Positions 22,920-31,869 of a DNA stretch of 64,000 bases are shown here, one piece after another. Position numbers and translations under genes: made by a program. This stretch comes from CAILUG01 sp038125665. GTDB taxonomy: Bacteria > Pseudomonadota > Gammaproteobacteria > Pseudomonadales > Pseudohongiellaceae. The stretch covers positions 1 to 64,000 of the forward strand of contig JAYPEI010000004.1 of the NCBI GenBank assembly GCA_038125665.1. Direction: 5' to 3'. The notes under the pieces are model-generated. The model was not told the origin of the DNA. It made no database searches and was given only the letters and a program-made list of their open reading frames with translations. How positions within the stretch are numbered: the stretch's first letter is position 1; the number at the start of each line of letters is the position of its first letter.

Positions 22920-24563
22920 TTACTGAGCTAATGTTTTTAAAAAATCTTCGTAACGTAAATCAAATAGCTCAAGTGCAGCTGCAGAGGGTACCTCCCGCTG
23001 CAGTGCTGCTGGAGAAAGCTCAAGCTCCATGACTTGTTTAGAATTTGTAACTGAACCGGTAAAGGCTGGCCACTTAGGTAAATCATTTTTTTTCGTTACT
23101 TCGCTGTCATTATCTGGACTAATATTCGGATTACCGGTTGCTGCGAAATTTACCCAGTAATGGGCCATGATATTACCAAGCGCTTTATCCCCCTCAGTCC
23201 ACTGAGGGTTCTGTTCTGCATGATTAAACATATAAGCTAGCTCACTCACATGGGTTGCTGCCCCCCTAGTTTCCCCAGGGGGGGTACGAGTGAAAAAATA
23301 TACCCAAGCAGGCTGTCCAAGTTTGCGTTGATACTGTGCCAGTTTACGTTGTTGCCAACTCATCTCATCTGTGAAAGCTTGTAAGTAAGACATGTTTGCT
23401 TGAGTGTCGTCATTGGCTGGATATAGTTCTAAGAAGTTGTCAGATAGATTTGCATACTTCCTAATTACAAATTCTTTGAAGAGTCCAGCTTTTTGTATGC
23501 CCTGGCCAAAGAACAAAGCTTCTTGTTCATTCGATCCAGTCATCACTGGAATAGCTTGCTGTTCACCGGCAGCTAGAATCAGTGAGGGATCTTTCGGTAG
23601 GAGGTAACCATCCACAGCAACCTGACCTCCACCCGGTAATTTGACCATCACCTCTTCTGTGCTAAGTTGGCGTAATTCTGCAAGGGAAAGCCCAAGTTCT
23701 CTAGCTAGAGCACTGCCCTGAGTAGCTTTAGCGTCTAGTGTAAGAGCAGCTTGAGTATCCAGCCCTGACCAGCCCATCCAGCCAGCACTTTGTAGGATAG
23801 CACCATGCAGTAGTCCTGTGGTCAATGGGCTCAATAGTAAAGTGGCAACAGACTTAGCACCAGCGGATTCACCCATGAGAGTGATTCGCTCAGGGTCACC
23901 ACCAAAAGCAGCAACGGAATCTTTAACCCAATGTAAAGCCGCAAGTTGATCAAGGATGGCATAGTTTCCAGAGCTGTGATGAGGATCTTCTGCACTGAGG
24001 TCTGGATGCGCAAAAAACCCAAAGGGGCCAAGACGATAATTAATAGAGATTACCACCGCTCCTTTATTTGCTAAAGCAGCACCATCGTAGCGTTCATCAG
24101 ATCCTGCACCACCAATAAAACCTCCTCCATGAATCCAGACAAGGACTGGAAGCTTGTCATCGCTATGTTTGGCCGGTGTCCATAGGTTTAAATACAAACA
24201 ATCTTCACTGGTCAAAGGTTGGTCAGCACCAGGAGCAAACCCCCCTTGTACGCACCGCGCGGCACTTTCAAGGGCAGGGCGAACTCCAGCCCAAGCAGGC
24301 ACTATCTGAGGTGCACGCCAACGGTTATTTCCAGTGGGGGCGGCTGCATAAGGTATACCTCGGAAGACTAATAATTGGGATTGCTCTTCCGTGGCGTAAA
24401 GTTGGACAGTACTGCCTTGTAAGGAGCCCTTGGGAGTTTTTACTAATGTACTTAACGGTTGGCCTTGTGCTTGCAAAAGCATGGTATAGGTTAATGCAAG
24501 TAATACACTTCCTGCTCCTAATAAAATCCTCATACTGCGAATATTTTGAAAGAAAAACATCAT
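22920..24563 (-). CDS. Exported type-B carboxylesterase
   Basis: The 547-residue protein has a signal peptide (hydrophobic core about residues 12-33) and the full carboxylesterase fold. The nucleophile motif GESAG contains Ser233, the oxyanion loop is HGGGFIGG, and the other triad members are probably Glu in SNEQEA and His in ATHVSELAY. The first-disulfide-type motif SEDCLYLNLW is present. It hydrolyses ester substrates in the periplasm or outside. AGGGA lies before the ATG at 24563; a later Met11 is an alternative. It converges on the NTF2-like gene. Confidence 0.88.
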   Translation of the reverse strand: MMFFFQNIRSMRILLGAGSVLLALTYTMLLQAQGQPLSTLVKTPKGSLQGSTVQLYATEEQSQLLVFRGIPYAAAPTGNNRWRAPQIVPAWAGVRPALESAARCVQGGFAPGADQPLTSEDCLYLNLWTPAKHSDDKLPVLVWIHGGGFIGGAGSDERYDGAALANKGAVVISINYRLGPFGFFAHPDLSAEDPHHSSGNYAILDQLAALHWVKDSVAAFGGDPERITLMGESAGAKSVATLLLSPLTTGLLHGAILQSAGWMGWSGLDTQAALTLDAKATQGSALARELGLSLAELRQLSTEEVMVKLPGGGQVAVDGYLLPKDPSLILAAGEQQAIPVMTGSNEQEALFFGQGIQKAGLFKEFVIRKYANLSDNFLELYPANDDTQANMSYLQAFTDEMSWQQRKLAQYQRKLGQPAWVYFFTRTPPGETRGAATHVSELAYMFNHAEQNPQWTEGDKALGNIMAHYWVNFAATGNPNISPDNDSEVTKKNDLPKWPAFTGSVTNSKQVMELELSPAALQREVPSAAALELFDLRYEDFLKTLAQ

Positions 24564-24851
24564 AGCAATTCCCTGGTACTTGCCGCCAATCGTGATTTTT
24601 AAGTATTTAATTGGTTAAGTTATCCATCCTTTCTAAAAAACTCAAGGGAACCAGCGTTCAGGGAGAGTTCATTGAGGGCTGTTAAGGTAGATACTGTAAA
24701 TAATTGAGTTAAATTGAGAAAGAAGCAGTAAAAGATAAGAAGTCTTAATTACGTTGAGTTTATCAATTAACAGCGCAGGGCTAAGAAAGTTTCTACTCTC
24801 GCTGAAAAAAGAAGCTATACCTAGTAATTTGATCCAAAAGAGAGGTTACAG
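24564..24851. other. Divergent intergenic region without recognised gene
   Basis: This 288-base AT-rich gap separates the carboxylesterase and the glycine-zipper gene, so it must hold promoters for both. I see no clear -35/-10 pair, tRNA or strong hairpin. AGAGAGG at 24839-24845 is the ribosome-binding site of the next gene. Confidence 0.5.
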
Positions 24852-25418
24852 ATGAAAAAGTTTTCTAATCTAAGAAGAGTTACACACATACAAACCAAAC
24901 AAACTTTAGCGAAAACTTTCTTGGCAGCAGTGTTAATTTTTGGTGAAGTTCTTTCTAATGCTGTTCAGGCAGAAACTTATGTCGAAGCACCTGTGGTTTC
25001 CTCAACACCTGTTTATAGAATTATTGAAACCTCGACACCAGCACGGGAATGTTGGCAGGAAGAGGTGTACAGAGACGAAAGAGATGACGGCTTTCGCTCT
25101 CGCACTCCGGACATCTTAGGAGCAGTAGTTGGCGGCGCTTTGGGTAATTCGGTAGGCTCACGTAAGCGGAATAAGCAAGTGGGCACTGTAGTGGGGGCCG
25201 TGTTAGGGGCTTCGATTGCTCGCGATATCACTCAGAGTCGTAGCTCTTTTGTCGATACTGTTCAGCGTTGTCAAACTGTTCAAAATACTACTCAGGAAGA
25301 GCGTCTTGTCGGATATGATGTCGCTTATGACTACGACGGCATAAGACGTACCGTTCGTATGCCGAGTGATCCAGGAAGCACAGTGCGCTTACGTGTTCAG
25401 GTGGAACCTGTCTTTTAG
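24852..25418 (+). CDS. Glycine-zipper 2TM envelope protein
   Basis: The 188-residue protein has a signal peptide ending near NAVQA and a glycine-zipper segment (GAVVGGALGNSVGSRKRNKQVGT then VVGAVLGASIARDI, about residues 95-130) as in the Rickettsia 17-kDa antigen family. Two cysteines, in ARECWQ and VQRCQT, may form a disulfide. Family members sit in or near the outer membrane; function is not settled. It heads a probable four-gene envelope operon with PepSY protein, response regulator and sensor kinase. Confidence 0.8.
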   Translation: MKKFSNLRRVTHIQTKQTLAKTFLAAVLIFGEVLSNAVQAETYVEAPVVSSTPVYRIIETSTPARECWQEEVYRDERDDGFRSRTPDILGAVVGGALGNSVGSRKRNKQVGTVVGAVLGASIARDITQSRSSFVDTVQRCQTVQNTTQEERLVGYDVAYDYDGIRRTVRMPSDPGSTVRLRVQVEPVF

Positions 25419-25460
25419 TTTACTTGCATCTCGATCTTGGCATGGGCTACAGTGACAACT

Positions 25461-25910
25461 ATGAGACATCGAATGCATCATCTAGTAATCAATTACGATA
25501 GCACCCTCAGGCTATGTCTTGGCCTTCTGTTGTCTCTAGGCTGTCTCATATCTTCGACAGAGATTGTACTAGCACAAGTACATCGAGGCGGTCATGAAGG
25601 CCCTCAAGATAACCCTTTCCAAAGAGGAGGATTTGAAAAAGGTTCTGAGCAAGATCCTAGCAGAAATAATGATGATTCTTGGACGGATTTGGATGAACTT
25701 AGGCGTGGCTTTTTTGGTCAAGATCGGGATTCTCGCAATAGCATTACCCGACGCTCGGCGAGTAATTTGGCCCGAGAAGTCTACCCAGGTAGGGTTTTAG
25801 GTATTCGTTTGCTTGGTAACGATTGGCTAATACGTGTGGATCAAAGCGGTACCGTGTTTAATGTGCGTGTTGATGGAGAGAGCGGTAAAGTCACCAGAGA
25901 AGGCAGATAA
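25461..25910 (+). CDS. Exported PepSY-like protein
   Basis: The protein has a signal peptide ending at IVLAQ, a low-complexity charged middle part, and a C-terminal PepSY-like fold (SNLAREVYPGRVLGIRLLGND then WLIRVDQSGTVFNVRVDGESGKV). The visible ORF opens at a TTG at 25437; ATG codons at 25461 and 25473 fit a signal peptide better, and I use the first. PepSY proteins next to two-component genes are thought to modulate the sensor. It ends eight bases before the response regulator. Confidence 0.7.
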   Translation: MRHRMHHLVINYDSTLRLCLGLLLSLGCLISSTEIVLAQVHRGGHEGPQDNPFQRGGFEKGSEQDPSRNNDDSWTDLDELRRGFFGQDRDSRNSITRRSASNLAREVYPGRVLGIRLLGNDWLIRVDQSGTVFNVRVDGESGKVTREGR

Positions 25911-25918
25911 GTCAAACA

Positions 25919-26602
25919 ATGCGTTTATTAGTAGTTGAAGATGAAGACCTGCTGAGGGCTCGCCTGGTCAAAGCATTAGGTGATAATGGTTATGTGGTGG
26001 ATAGTGCCAGTGATGGTAAGACCGGCCTGTATAATGCCACCGAATTTTCCTACGATGCCGCCATTATAGACTTAGGTTTGCCCGTCATAGATGGAATTAA
26101 TTTAATTAAAGCCATTAGAGAACGTAATCTGGATTACCCAATTCTCATTCTGACTGCCCGTGATAATTGGACAGACAAGGTAGAAGGCTTAAACGCCGGT
26201 GCAGATGATTACGTGGTAAAACCTTTCCAAATTGAGGAAATTAAAGCTCGTCTAAATGCCTTACTAAGACGTGCAGCTGGCTTTGCCAGACCACTGCTAC
26301 ACTTCTCACCGCTTGCCTTGGATACCACAGCAAAACGACTCTACGTAAGCGAAAAGGAAGTTGAACTCACTGCATTTGAGTTTAAAGTGCTTGAATATCT
26401 AATGCTGCACCCAGGTAAAGTTGTTTCTAAAAGTGAGCTGACTGAGCATCTTTATGATCAGGACCATGATCGAGACTCTAACGTGCTGGAAGTGTTCATT
26501 CGTCGTCTACGTCAAAAGCTTGACCCCGAAGAGACCCTAAGACCCATTGATACGATAAGGGGACAGGGCTATCGATTTAATGTCAGTGCAAGTAACACAT
26601 GA
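25919..26602 (+). CDS. OmpR/PhoP-family response regulator
   Basis: The 227-residue protein has a receiver domain with acidic pocket VEDED (residues 6-10), phospho-acceptor Asp51 in IIDLGLP and Lys in VVKPF near residue 102, then a winged-helix DNA-binding domain (LTAFEFKVLEYLMLHPGKVVS, IRRLRQKL). It resembles PhoP/QseB-type regulators. It overlaps the following kinase gene by 23 bases, so the pair is coupled. Targets are unknown. Confidence 0.92.
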   Translation: MRLLVVEDEDLLRARLVKALGDNGYVVDSASDGKTGLYNATEFSYDAAIIDLGLPVIDGINLIKAIRERNLDYPILILTARDNWTDKVEGLNAGADDYVVKPFQIEEIKARLNALLRRAAGFARPLLHFSPLALDTTAKRLYVSEKEVELTAFEFKVLEYLMLHPGKVVSKSELTEHLYDQDHDRDSNVLEVFIRRLRQKLDPEETLRPIDTIRGQGYRFNVSASNT

Positions 26603-27959
26603 GCGGTCAAGTTATTCTTTACGCCGGCGCTTAGTACTGGCGTTTTCGATATTGATGCTTATTTTCCTTAGTTTGGCCGGAGTTGTGCTTGAACGTGCCT
26701 TTATTCAGAGTGTTGATGCTGCATTTTTAGAGCGTTTACAACTTCAAATTTTTGCCCTAATTGCTATTGCAGAGCCTTCACAAGGTGCCTATTTCACTCC
26801 CGAGCAAACTGAGCCTCGTTACGGTCAGTTGGATTCTGGTTTGTATGCCATTATTTTAGATCAAGGAGGTAATGAGCTATGGAGGAGTCCTTCAGCACTG
26901 AATCTTGATCTTGAAGGGCAAAGTGTCACTCTTTCAAAAGAAGTTGGTGTGCTGCGGACGGGTAAGGTAACAACAAAGTCACTAGGTATCATGGTGTGGG
27001 CAAGTTATCGAACCTATTGGGATCAGTACAGCCAGGCCTTTAGTTTTATTATCCTTGAGTCAACCGCTCCAGCGGCTGCGCAGGTGAGAGAGTTTCGTAA
27101 AACTTTGGGAATTTGGTTTGGACTGCTTATTTTATTACTGTCAGCCGTACAGTATTTCCTACTAAGATGGGGAACATCGCCTTTACAACATCTTGCTGCT
27201 GAAGTTGCTCAGATTGAAAAGGGACAGCAGGACCTCCTAGAAAAAACCTACCCAACAGAACTTCTGCCGGTGAGTACTAACCTGAACTTAATGCTACGCC
27301 GTGAGAGAGAAAGACAAACTCGGTATCAGTCTACGTTAGCAGATCTAGCCCATAGTCTTAAAACTCCTTTAGCTCTGCTGAATGGATCACTTGATGAAGC
27401 GCAATCAAAAAGTGAATTACCAGCGAGCATGTCTGGAATGAAAGAACAATTACAACGAATGAACGATATTATTTCATATCAGCTAAGACGAGCTGCTGGT
27501 TCTCATTTAGGTAATGCTTTAGTGAGTAAAGCAGTTTCTCTTGAGAGTGTATTTTCTCGTTTGCTGCCAGCATTGGAAAAGGTTTATGGATATAAAGCCA
27601 TTCAACTAACGATGGCACTACCCGCTGGCTTAAAGTTTCGTGGGGAGGAAAACGATCTGATGGAGCTACTAGGTAATATACTAGATAACGCCTTTAAATA
27701 TACTCACACAAAAGTGAATATTGGTGGTGAGGATACTGGAGCTAAATTGGTGCTTTGGATAGATGATGATGGCCCCGGTATTCCGTCTACTTCAAGAGAG
27801 TTTGTCCTTCAAAGAGGGGCCCGACTAGATACTGTACAAAGCGGACAAGGTATTGGTTTGGCTGTTAGTGCAGATATTGTAAAATCCTATGAGGGAGAAC
27901 TCCGCTTAACAAATTCTCGGTTAGGTGGGACACGCGTAGAAATTATTTTTTCTAAGTAA
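26580..27959 (+). CDS. PhoQ-like sensor histidine kinase
   Basis: The 459-residue protein has two membrane helices (about 18-38 and 175-195) around a periplasmic sensor domain, a HAMP-like linker, the H-box LADLAHSLKTPLALL with His258, N-box LGNILDNAFKYT, and G-boxes DDDGPGIP and GQGIGLAV. The overall layout is that of PhoQ-type kinases; whether it senses divalent cations or stress cannot be told. Its 3' end overlaps the convergent DUF167 gene by eight bases. Confidence 0.9.
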   Translation: MSVQVTHERSSYSLRRRLVLAFSILMLIFLSLAGVVLERAFIQSVDAAFLERLQLQIFALIAIAEPSQGAYFTPEQTEPRYGQLDSGLYAIILDQGGNELWRSPSALNLDLEGQSVTLSKEVGVLRTGKVTTKSLGIMVWASYRTYWDQYSQAFSFIILESTAPAAAQVREFRKTLGIWFGLLILLLSAVQYFLLRWGTSPLQHLAAEVAQIEKGQQDLLEKTYPTELLPVSTNLNLMLRRERERQTRYQSTLADLAHSLKTPLALLNGSLDEAQSKSELPASMSGMKEQLQRMNDIISYQLRRAAGSHLGNALVSKAVSLESVFSRLLPALEKVYGYKAIQLTMALPAGLKFRGEENDLMELLGNILDNAFKYTHTKVNIGGEDTGAKLVLWIDDDGPGIPSTSREFVLQRGARLDTVQSGQGIGLAVSADIVKSYEGELRLTNSRLGGTRVEIIFSK

Positions 27960-28245
27960 AGAGAGGGAGTAGTCCTTGTTGAATAAGCTCAGCTAGTTTG
28001 TGTGTTGTCAGTGAAACATTGATAGTTTTTTGTGTTGATGAGTGTCCTCTTGTGATTCTTATGCTGGATGCTGGCAGATTCAAGTAGACAGCAAGTAGGC
28101 GAAGTATTGCGGTGTTAGCCTGACCTTTCTCTGGTGCAGCATTAACTTTTATTTTTAAGTATTCTCCAAAGATTTCCACTTTTTCTTTTGTTGCGCCAGG
28201 GATAGCTTTAGTTTTAAGGCAAATTGATTTGTCATTTTTTTTCAT
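27952..28245 (-). CDS. DUF167/YggU family protein
   Basis: The 97-residue protein has the YggU pattern (LKTKAIPGATKEKV, IKVNAAPEKGQANTAILRLLA, RITRGHSSTQKTI). Structures of relatives are known but no function is established. It follows the GH84-type gene on the same strand after 103 bases. No good Shine-Dalgarno is seen before the ATG. Confidence 0.85.
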   Translation of the reverse strand: MKKNDKSICLKTKAIPGATKEKVEIFGEYLKIKVNAAPEKGQANTAILRLLAVYLNLPASSIRITRGHSSTQKTINVSLTTHKLAELIQQGLLPLFT

Positions 28246-28348
28246 TTTTATACAAAGAATGGTAAAGAGAAGACGCTAAGGCTGGAGCACTTGAATGAGT
28301 TATCTGCTAGAAGTTTCAAAATTACGGTTTCTAAATCACTCGTCATCA

Positions 28349-29413
28349 TCATGTTAAACAGGACTCATCAAAAGCGTAATGACCTTGTAGCCACTGACAA
28401 ACTTCTACAGCCGCTGGGTGTGGTAAACAAGCTTGATACTCATCTAGTAAACGTGCTCTATCATCAAGTCGCTCTAAACCAAGATGTTGGAATTTTTGAA
28501 GATCCCTCTCCAGAAGAATTGCCAAAGTCTTAGGCCATGTTCCTAGGTGTAAATTCCAGCCTGCATGTGAAGAGAGTCCCCTATAGTTGGAAGCAAGACC
28601 CGCCAACGGAAGTTGGGAGAGTGTAGCTTGGTTCATAGGGTTTACAAAATGCCCGCAACATTCTTCTTTTAGTATCTTAGTATCACGCACTGGTGAAGTA
28701 AGATGAAGTTTGTCGACTAGACGTTTGGCATCATTTACCGGGTAATTGTCCCAGAGTAGGGGTTTGCGCTGCAACATTTTACCAATACTTTTTAAATGCT
28801 CTACCGGATACTCTGAGGAAATCACCTTGGGGCCTGTCCAATAAATGGAAACCTCCTTGGGAAGTAGCTCGCCAAGTTGTGTAAGATAGTCCTCAGGTGC
28901 TGCGCCAAATAGTTTAGTCAGTATTGGGTCGCTACTGTAATAAGTGGGGCAAAGAGCGGCTTCAGCCTTGCTGATTGAAAAAATTGATTCCAGAATTTCG
29001 TATTGAATCTGAGCTAAGTGAGGTAAAGATCCTGGCATATCATCGAAAAGGATACTAAGTTGATCTGGAGCCAAAGTATCTAGTTGACGAATTTTAGCGA
29101 GCAATTGCTCGCGGGAGCTGTGCGAAAAATTCTCTTGTAACCGAAAAGGCGTTATACCAATACCAAATTTGATACCTAATTGTGCTGAAACTTCTCGAAG
29201 TTCTCGTAGCGCCGTTAGCTCCTCATCAGGCATAGCTTCATGCCAATTTCTGCGAAGGCTATGAGAATCTTTTGGTGCATAGATGTAGGAGCTGAAACCT
29301 TGATTGGCCAGAAAATCTAGATGTGTTTTGCGATCGGCCCAGCTCCAAGAGTGACCAAAGAAGCCTTCAATCACTCCTGTACAAAAACTACTAGTGCTTG
29401 ATGTATCCATCAT
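28349..29413 (-). CDS. GH84-type beta-N-acetylglucosaminidase (O-GlcNAcase-like), cytoplasmic
   Basis: The 354-residue protein has the GH84 signatures: GVIEGFFGHSWSW at the start of the barrel, the adjacent catalytic aspartates Asp124-Asp125 in ILFDDMPG, and WDNYPVND. Family enzymes remove N-acetylglucosamine by substrate-assisted catalysis. No signal peptide is visible, unlike most bacterial members. I use the ATG at 29413, since a start at 29437 lies deeper in the rhodanese gene without a ribosome-binding site; both overlap that gene. Substrate may be a cell-wall or sugar-nucleotide fragment rather than a protein. Confidence 0.82.
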   Translation of the reverse strand: MMDTSSTSSFCTGVIEGFFGHSWSWADRKTHLDFLANQGFSSYIYAPKDSHSLRRNWHEAMPDEELTALRELREVSAQLGIKFGIGITPFRLQENFSHSSREQLLAKIRQLDTLAPDQLSILFDDMPGSLPHLAQIQYEILESIFSISKAEAALCPTYYSSDPILTKLFGAAPEDYLTQLGELLPKEVSIYWTGPKVISSEYPVEHLKSIGKMLQRKPLLWDNYPVNDAKRLVDKLHLTSPVRDTKILKEECCGHFVNPMNQATLSQLPLAGLASNYRGLSSHAGWNLHLGTWPKTLAILLERDLQKFQHLGLERLDDRARLLDEYQACLPHPAAVEVCQWLQGHYAFDESCLT

Positions 29414-29726
29414 GTTCTCTGGTAGTTCGTACATCAACTATGCTGCCCCCATTGGTCAAATTAGTAAAGCCTGCTTCTTTTAGTATTTCAATGGCTATGC
29501 CAGAGCGATTACCGGTGCGGCAATATAAAATAAGTTCAGCATCTTTACCGAACTGTTCGGCTAGAGTATCAGTATTCAACTCTGCCAATGGCATCAAAGT
29601 ATCACCTTCGATATGTTCAGCGTTATATTCTTCCTGTGTGCGTACATCTATGTATACAGGCTCTGCTTGAGCGAAAGTAGCAAGAAATAGACTGGTAAAT
29701 GGAAGCAGTTTTTTTAGGTTTATCAT
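29391..29726 (-). CDS. Exported rhodanese-like protein
   Basis: The 111-residue protein has a short signal peptide (to TFAQA) and one rhodanese domain with active-site loop CRTGNRSG, Cys69. Such periplasmic rhodaneses (PspE-like) move sulfane sulfur to thiols. It overlaps the aminotransferase gene before it by four bases and the GH84-type gene after it by about 23 bases, which indicates one mRNA. Confidence 0.88.
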   Translation of the reverse strand: MINLKKLLPFTSLFLATFAQAEPVYIDVRTQEEYNAEHIEGDTLMPLAELNTDTLAEQFGKDAELILYCRTGNRSGIAIEILKEAGFTNLTNGGSIVDVRTTREHDGYIKH

Positions 29727-30895
29727 AGTTTATTCTCCATGAGATCCTTCACTCTCGCCATTGCTTCCTTGATGTTATCTGTAGAGCTGGCATAGCTAAA
29801 GCGAATATATCCCTCGCCCAGATGTCCAAAACTAGTTCCTGCCACGGTGGCTACTCCTGCTTCCTCCAATAGGCATTCCTCGAGTTGTTTAGAAGTCATA
29901 TCTGTCCCAGTAATATTTGGGAAGGCATAAAATGCTCCTTTAGGGGTGACGCATGAGAAGCCAGGAATTTCATTTAGGAGGCTAACAATCAATTGGCGAC
30001 GTTCATCAAAAGTTCGTAGCATCATGTCCACAGCGTCTTGTGGCCCTAGAAGAGCTTCAACACCCGCGCGCTGGACGATGGCAGAAGGGCAGGAGTTGGA
30101 ATTAATCTGTAGACGCTCTGCATCATCAATAAGTTTGGCGGGCCAAACGCCATAACCCAAACGCCAGCCCGTCATGGAGTAAGTTTTACTCCAGCCATCC
30201 AGCAGAATAGTTCGGTCGCGAATGGATTCATATTCCATAAAAGAGACATGCCCCAGTCCGTCATAGAGCAGACGAGAGTAAATTTCATCTGCTAGCAAAG
30301 TCACGTGAGGGTGTTTTTCTAATCCTTTGACAAAATGTTCTATCACGTCACGCTCTAACACACCTCCAGTGGGGTTCGCGGGTGTATTAATGATAATTAG
30401 GCGGGTACTTGGTGTGATCTGTGCCAGGACAAGATCTGGATCAAAGGCAAAGCCTGTACTCTCTAATAATTCAATGGGAACAGGTTTAGCTCCGGTAAAT
30501 TTGATCATTGATTCGTATATAGGAAACCCAGGATTGGGATACATTATCTCAGCGCCCGGTTCACCAAATATGGTGATTGCGAAAAACATAGTCGGTTTAC
30601 CACCTGGCACAATCATCACATTGTTTGGATCTATTCTAACCCCACGATGATTTTTGATATCAGTTGCTACAGCCTCACGCAGTTCAGGGAGTCCCTTAGC
30701 CGGTGTATAAAAGTGAAACCCTTCATCGATCGCTCGCTTGCCCGCTTCCATGATATTGGATGGCGTTTGAAAATCTGGAGAGCCAATCCCTAAATTAATG
30801 ATACTGCGTCCTTCTGCCTCTAGAGCTTTGGCTTTTGCCAGAATCTTGAAAGCGGATTCGGTACCTAATCGTGACATACTGCTGGCTAACTGCAT
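29723..30895 (-). CDS. PLP-dependent class I/II aminotransferase
   Basis: The 390-residue protein has the fold-type I aminotransferase pattern: NLGIGSPDFQTP, NTPANPTGG, DEIYSRLLYD and the PLP lysine Lys237 in GWSKTYSMTGWRLGY, plus the carboxylate-binding arginine in IRFSYAS. It resembles aspartate/aromatic or alanine-type enzymes; the amino donor is not clear. It is the first gene of the operon with rhodanese and GH84-type enzyme. Confidence 0.88.
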   Translation of the reverse strand: MQLASSMSRLGTESAFKILAKAKALEAEGRSIINLGIGSPDFQTPSNIMEAGKRAIDEGFHFYTPAKGLPELREAVATDIKNHRGVRIDPNNVMIVPGGKPTMFFAITIFGEPGAEIMYPNPGFPIYESMIKFTGAKPVPIELLESTGFAFDPDLVLAQITPSTRLIIINTPANPTGGVLERDVIEHFVKGLEKHPHVTLLADEIYSRLLYDGLGHVSFMEYESIRDRTILLDGWSKTYSMTGWRLGYGVWPAKLIDDAERLQINSNSCPSAIVQRAGVEALLGPQDAVDMMLRTFDERRQLIVSLLNEIPGFSCVTPKGAFYAFPNITGTDMTSKQLEECLLEEAGVATVAGTSFGHLGEGYIRFSYASSTDNIKEAMARVKDLMENKL

Positions 30896-31068
30896 TTATT
30901 GGCTCCTCAGAAGGACTTGAAGTTATGAAATAATAAATTATTCGGTAAAAATATAGTGAAGTTTAGCTAAGTACAACATGGTCAGCAGTAATTTTTACTG
31001 TGATAGACATAGCTTAAATGTCATAATACTAACTTTCATTTAAAATTAAACGAGTCAGGTTAGTATTA

Positions 31069-31869
31069 GTGTTAGCTCAAAAAAGATACAAGTTATTGCC
31101 CTCTTCTCATAGTTTTTTGTTTTTTTTCTGTGTGCTCGCCTGCATTTTTTTGATTACCCCAGTGGGCGCTCAGCAAACACCAAGCATGGCGAGCTCTGGC
31201 GCCAGCTCCACAATGCCTCAAGAGGTAGAAAAAAACTTCGATGGCAACTTTTCTTTCGGCTATGTTGGTACCTCGGGAAATACTGATACAACCACGGTGA
31301 ATGGTGAGTTGCAGTTAGAAATTCGTCACGGCAGTTGGGTGCATAAGCCCAAATTTCAGAGCCTTGCAGCTCAAGAAAATGAAGAAACCAAGGCGGAACG
31401 TTTTTACATAGAGAATAAGACAGATTTCAACGTTAATGACGACACCTTCGTCTTTGGAAAAATTAGCTACACAGACGATCGCTTTAGTGGTTTCGAATTT
31501 CAATCCGCCTTATCAGCAGGTTATGGTCGTCATTTGCTTATGCAACCGGGTGCAGAGCTACAAATTTTTGCCGGTGGCGGTGTTCGTTATAACAATGTGA
31601 TTGACGCTGGCACTGAGGCTGAGATTATCTTTTCTTTAGGTCAAGACCTAAATTGGACAGTTTCGTCATCAACCAAATTGGTACAAAGTTTAGCTATTGA
31701 TGTAGGTACTGATTTAACTATCACTCGTCTTGATATAGCCTTGGAATCTAACATTATCGGACAAATTGCTACCCGTATTGCCTTTCAGGTACGCAATACC
31801 TCCAACGTACCTCTTGGGCGCGCGGTCACTGATACCCAAACTTCTGTTTCAGTTGTTTACTCTTTTTGA
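31069..31869 (+). CDS. DUF481 outer-membrane barrel (YdiY-like)
   Basis: The 266-residue protein has a signal peptide ending at PVGAQ and the DUF481 barrel starting at FSFGYVGTSGNTDTTTVNGEL, ending in VVYSF with the terminal aromatic of barrels. The family includes YdiY, called salt-induced in some species. The start codon is GTG; no ATG is available upstream of the signal peptide. The last 21 bases overlap the convergent pgi gene. Confidence 0.82.
   Translation: MLAQKRYKLLPSSHSFLFFFCVLACIFLITPVGAQQTPSMASSGASSTMPQEVEKNFDGNFSFGYVGTSGNTDTTTVNGELQLEIRHGSWVHKPKFQSLAAQENEETKAERFYIENKTDFNVNDDTFVFGKISYTDDRFSGFEFQSALSAGYGRHLLMQPGAELQIFAGGGVRYNNVIDAGTEAEIIFSLGQDLNWTVSSSTKLVQSLAIDVGTDLTITRLDIALESNIIGQIATRIAFQVRNTSNVPLGRAVTDTQTSVSVVYSF

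Noticed and set aside
28291..28533. Forward ORF of 80 codons
   Set aside because: It is mostly antisense to the well-supported GH84-type gene and has no recognisable protein features.
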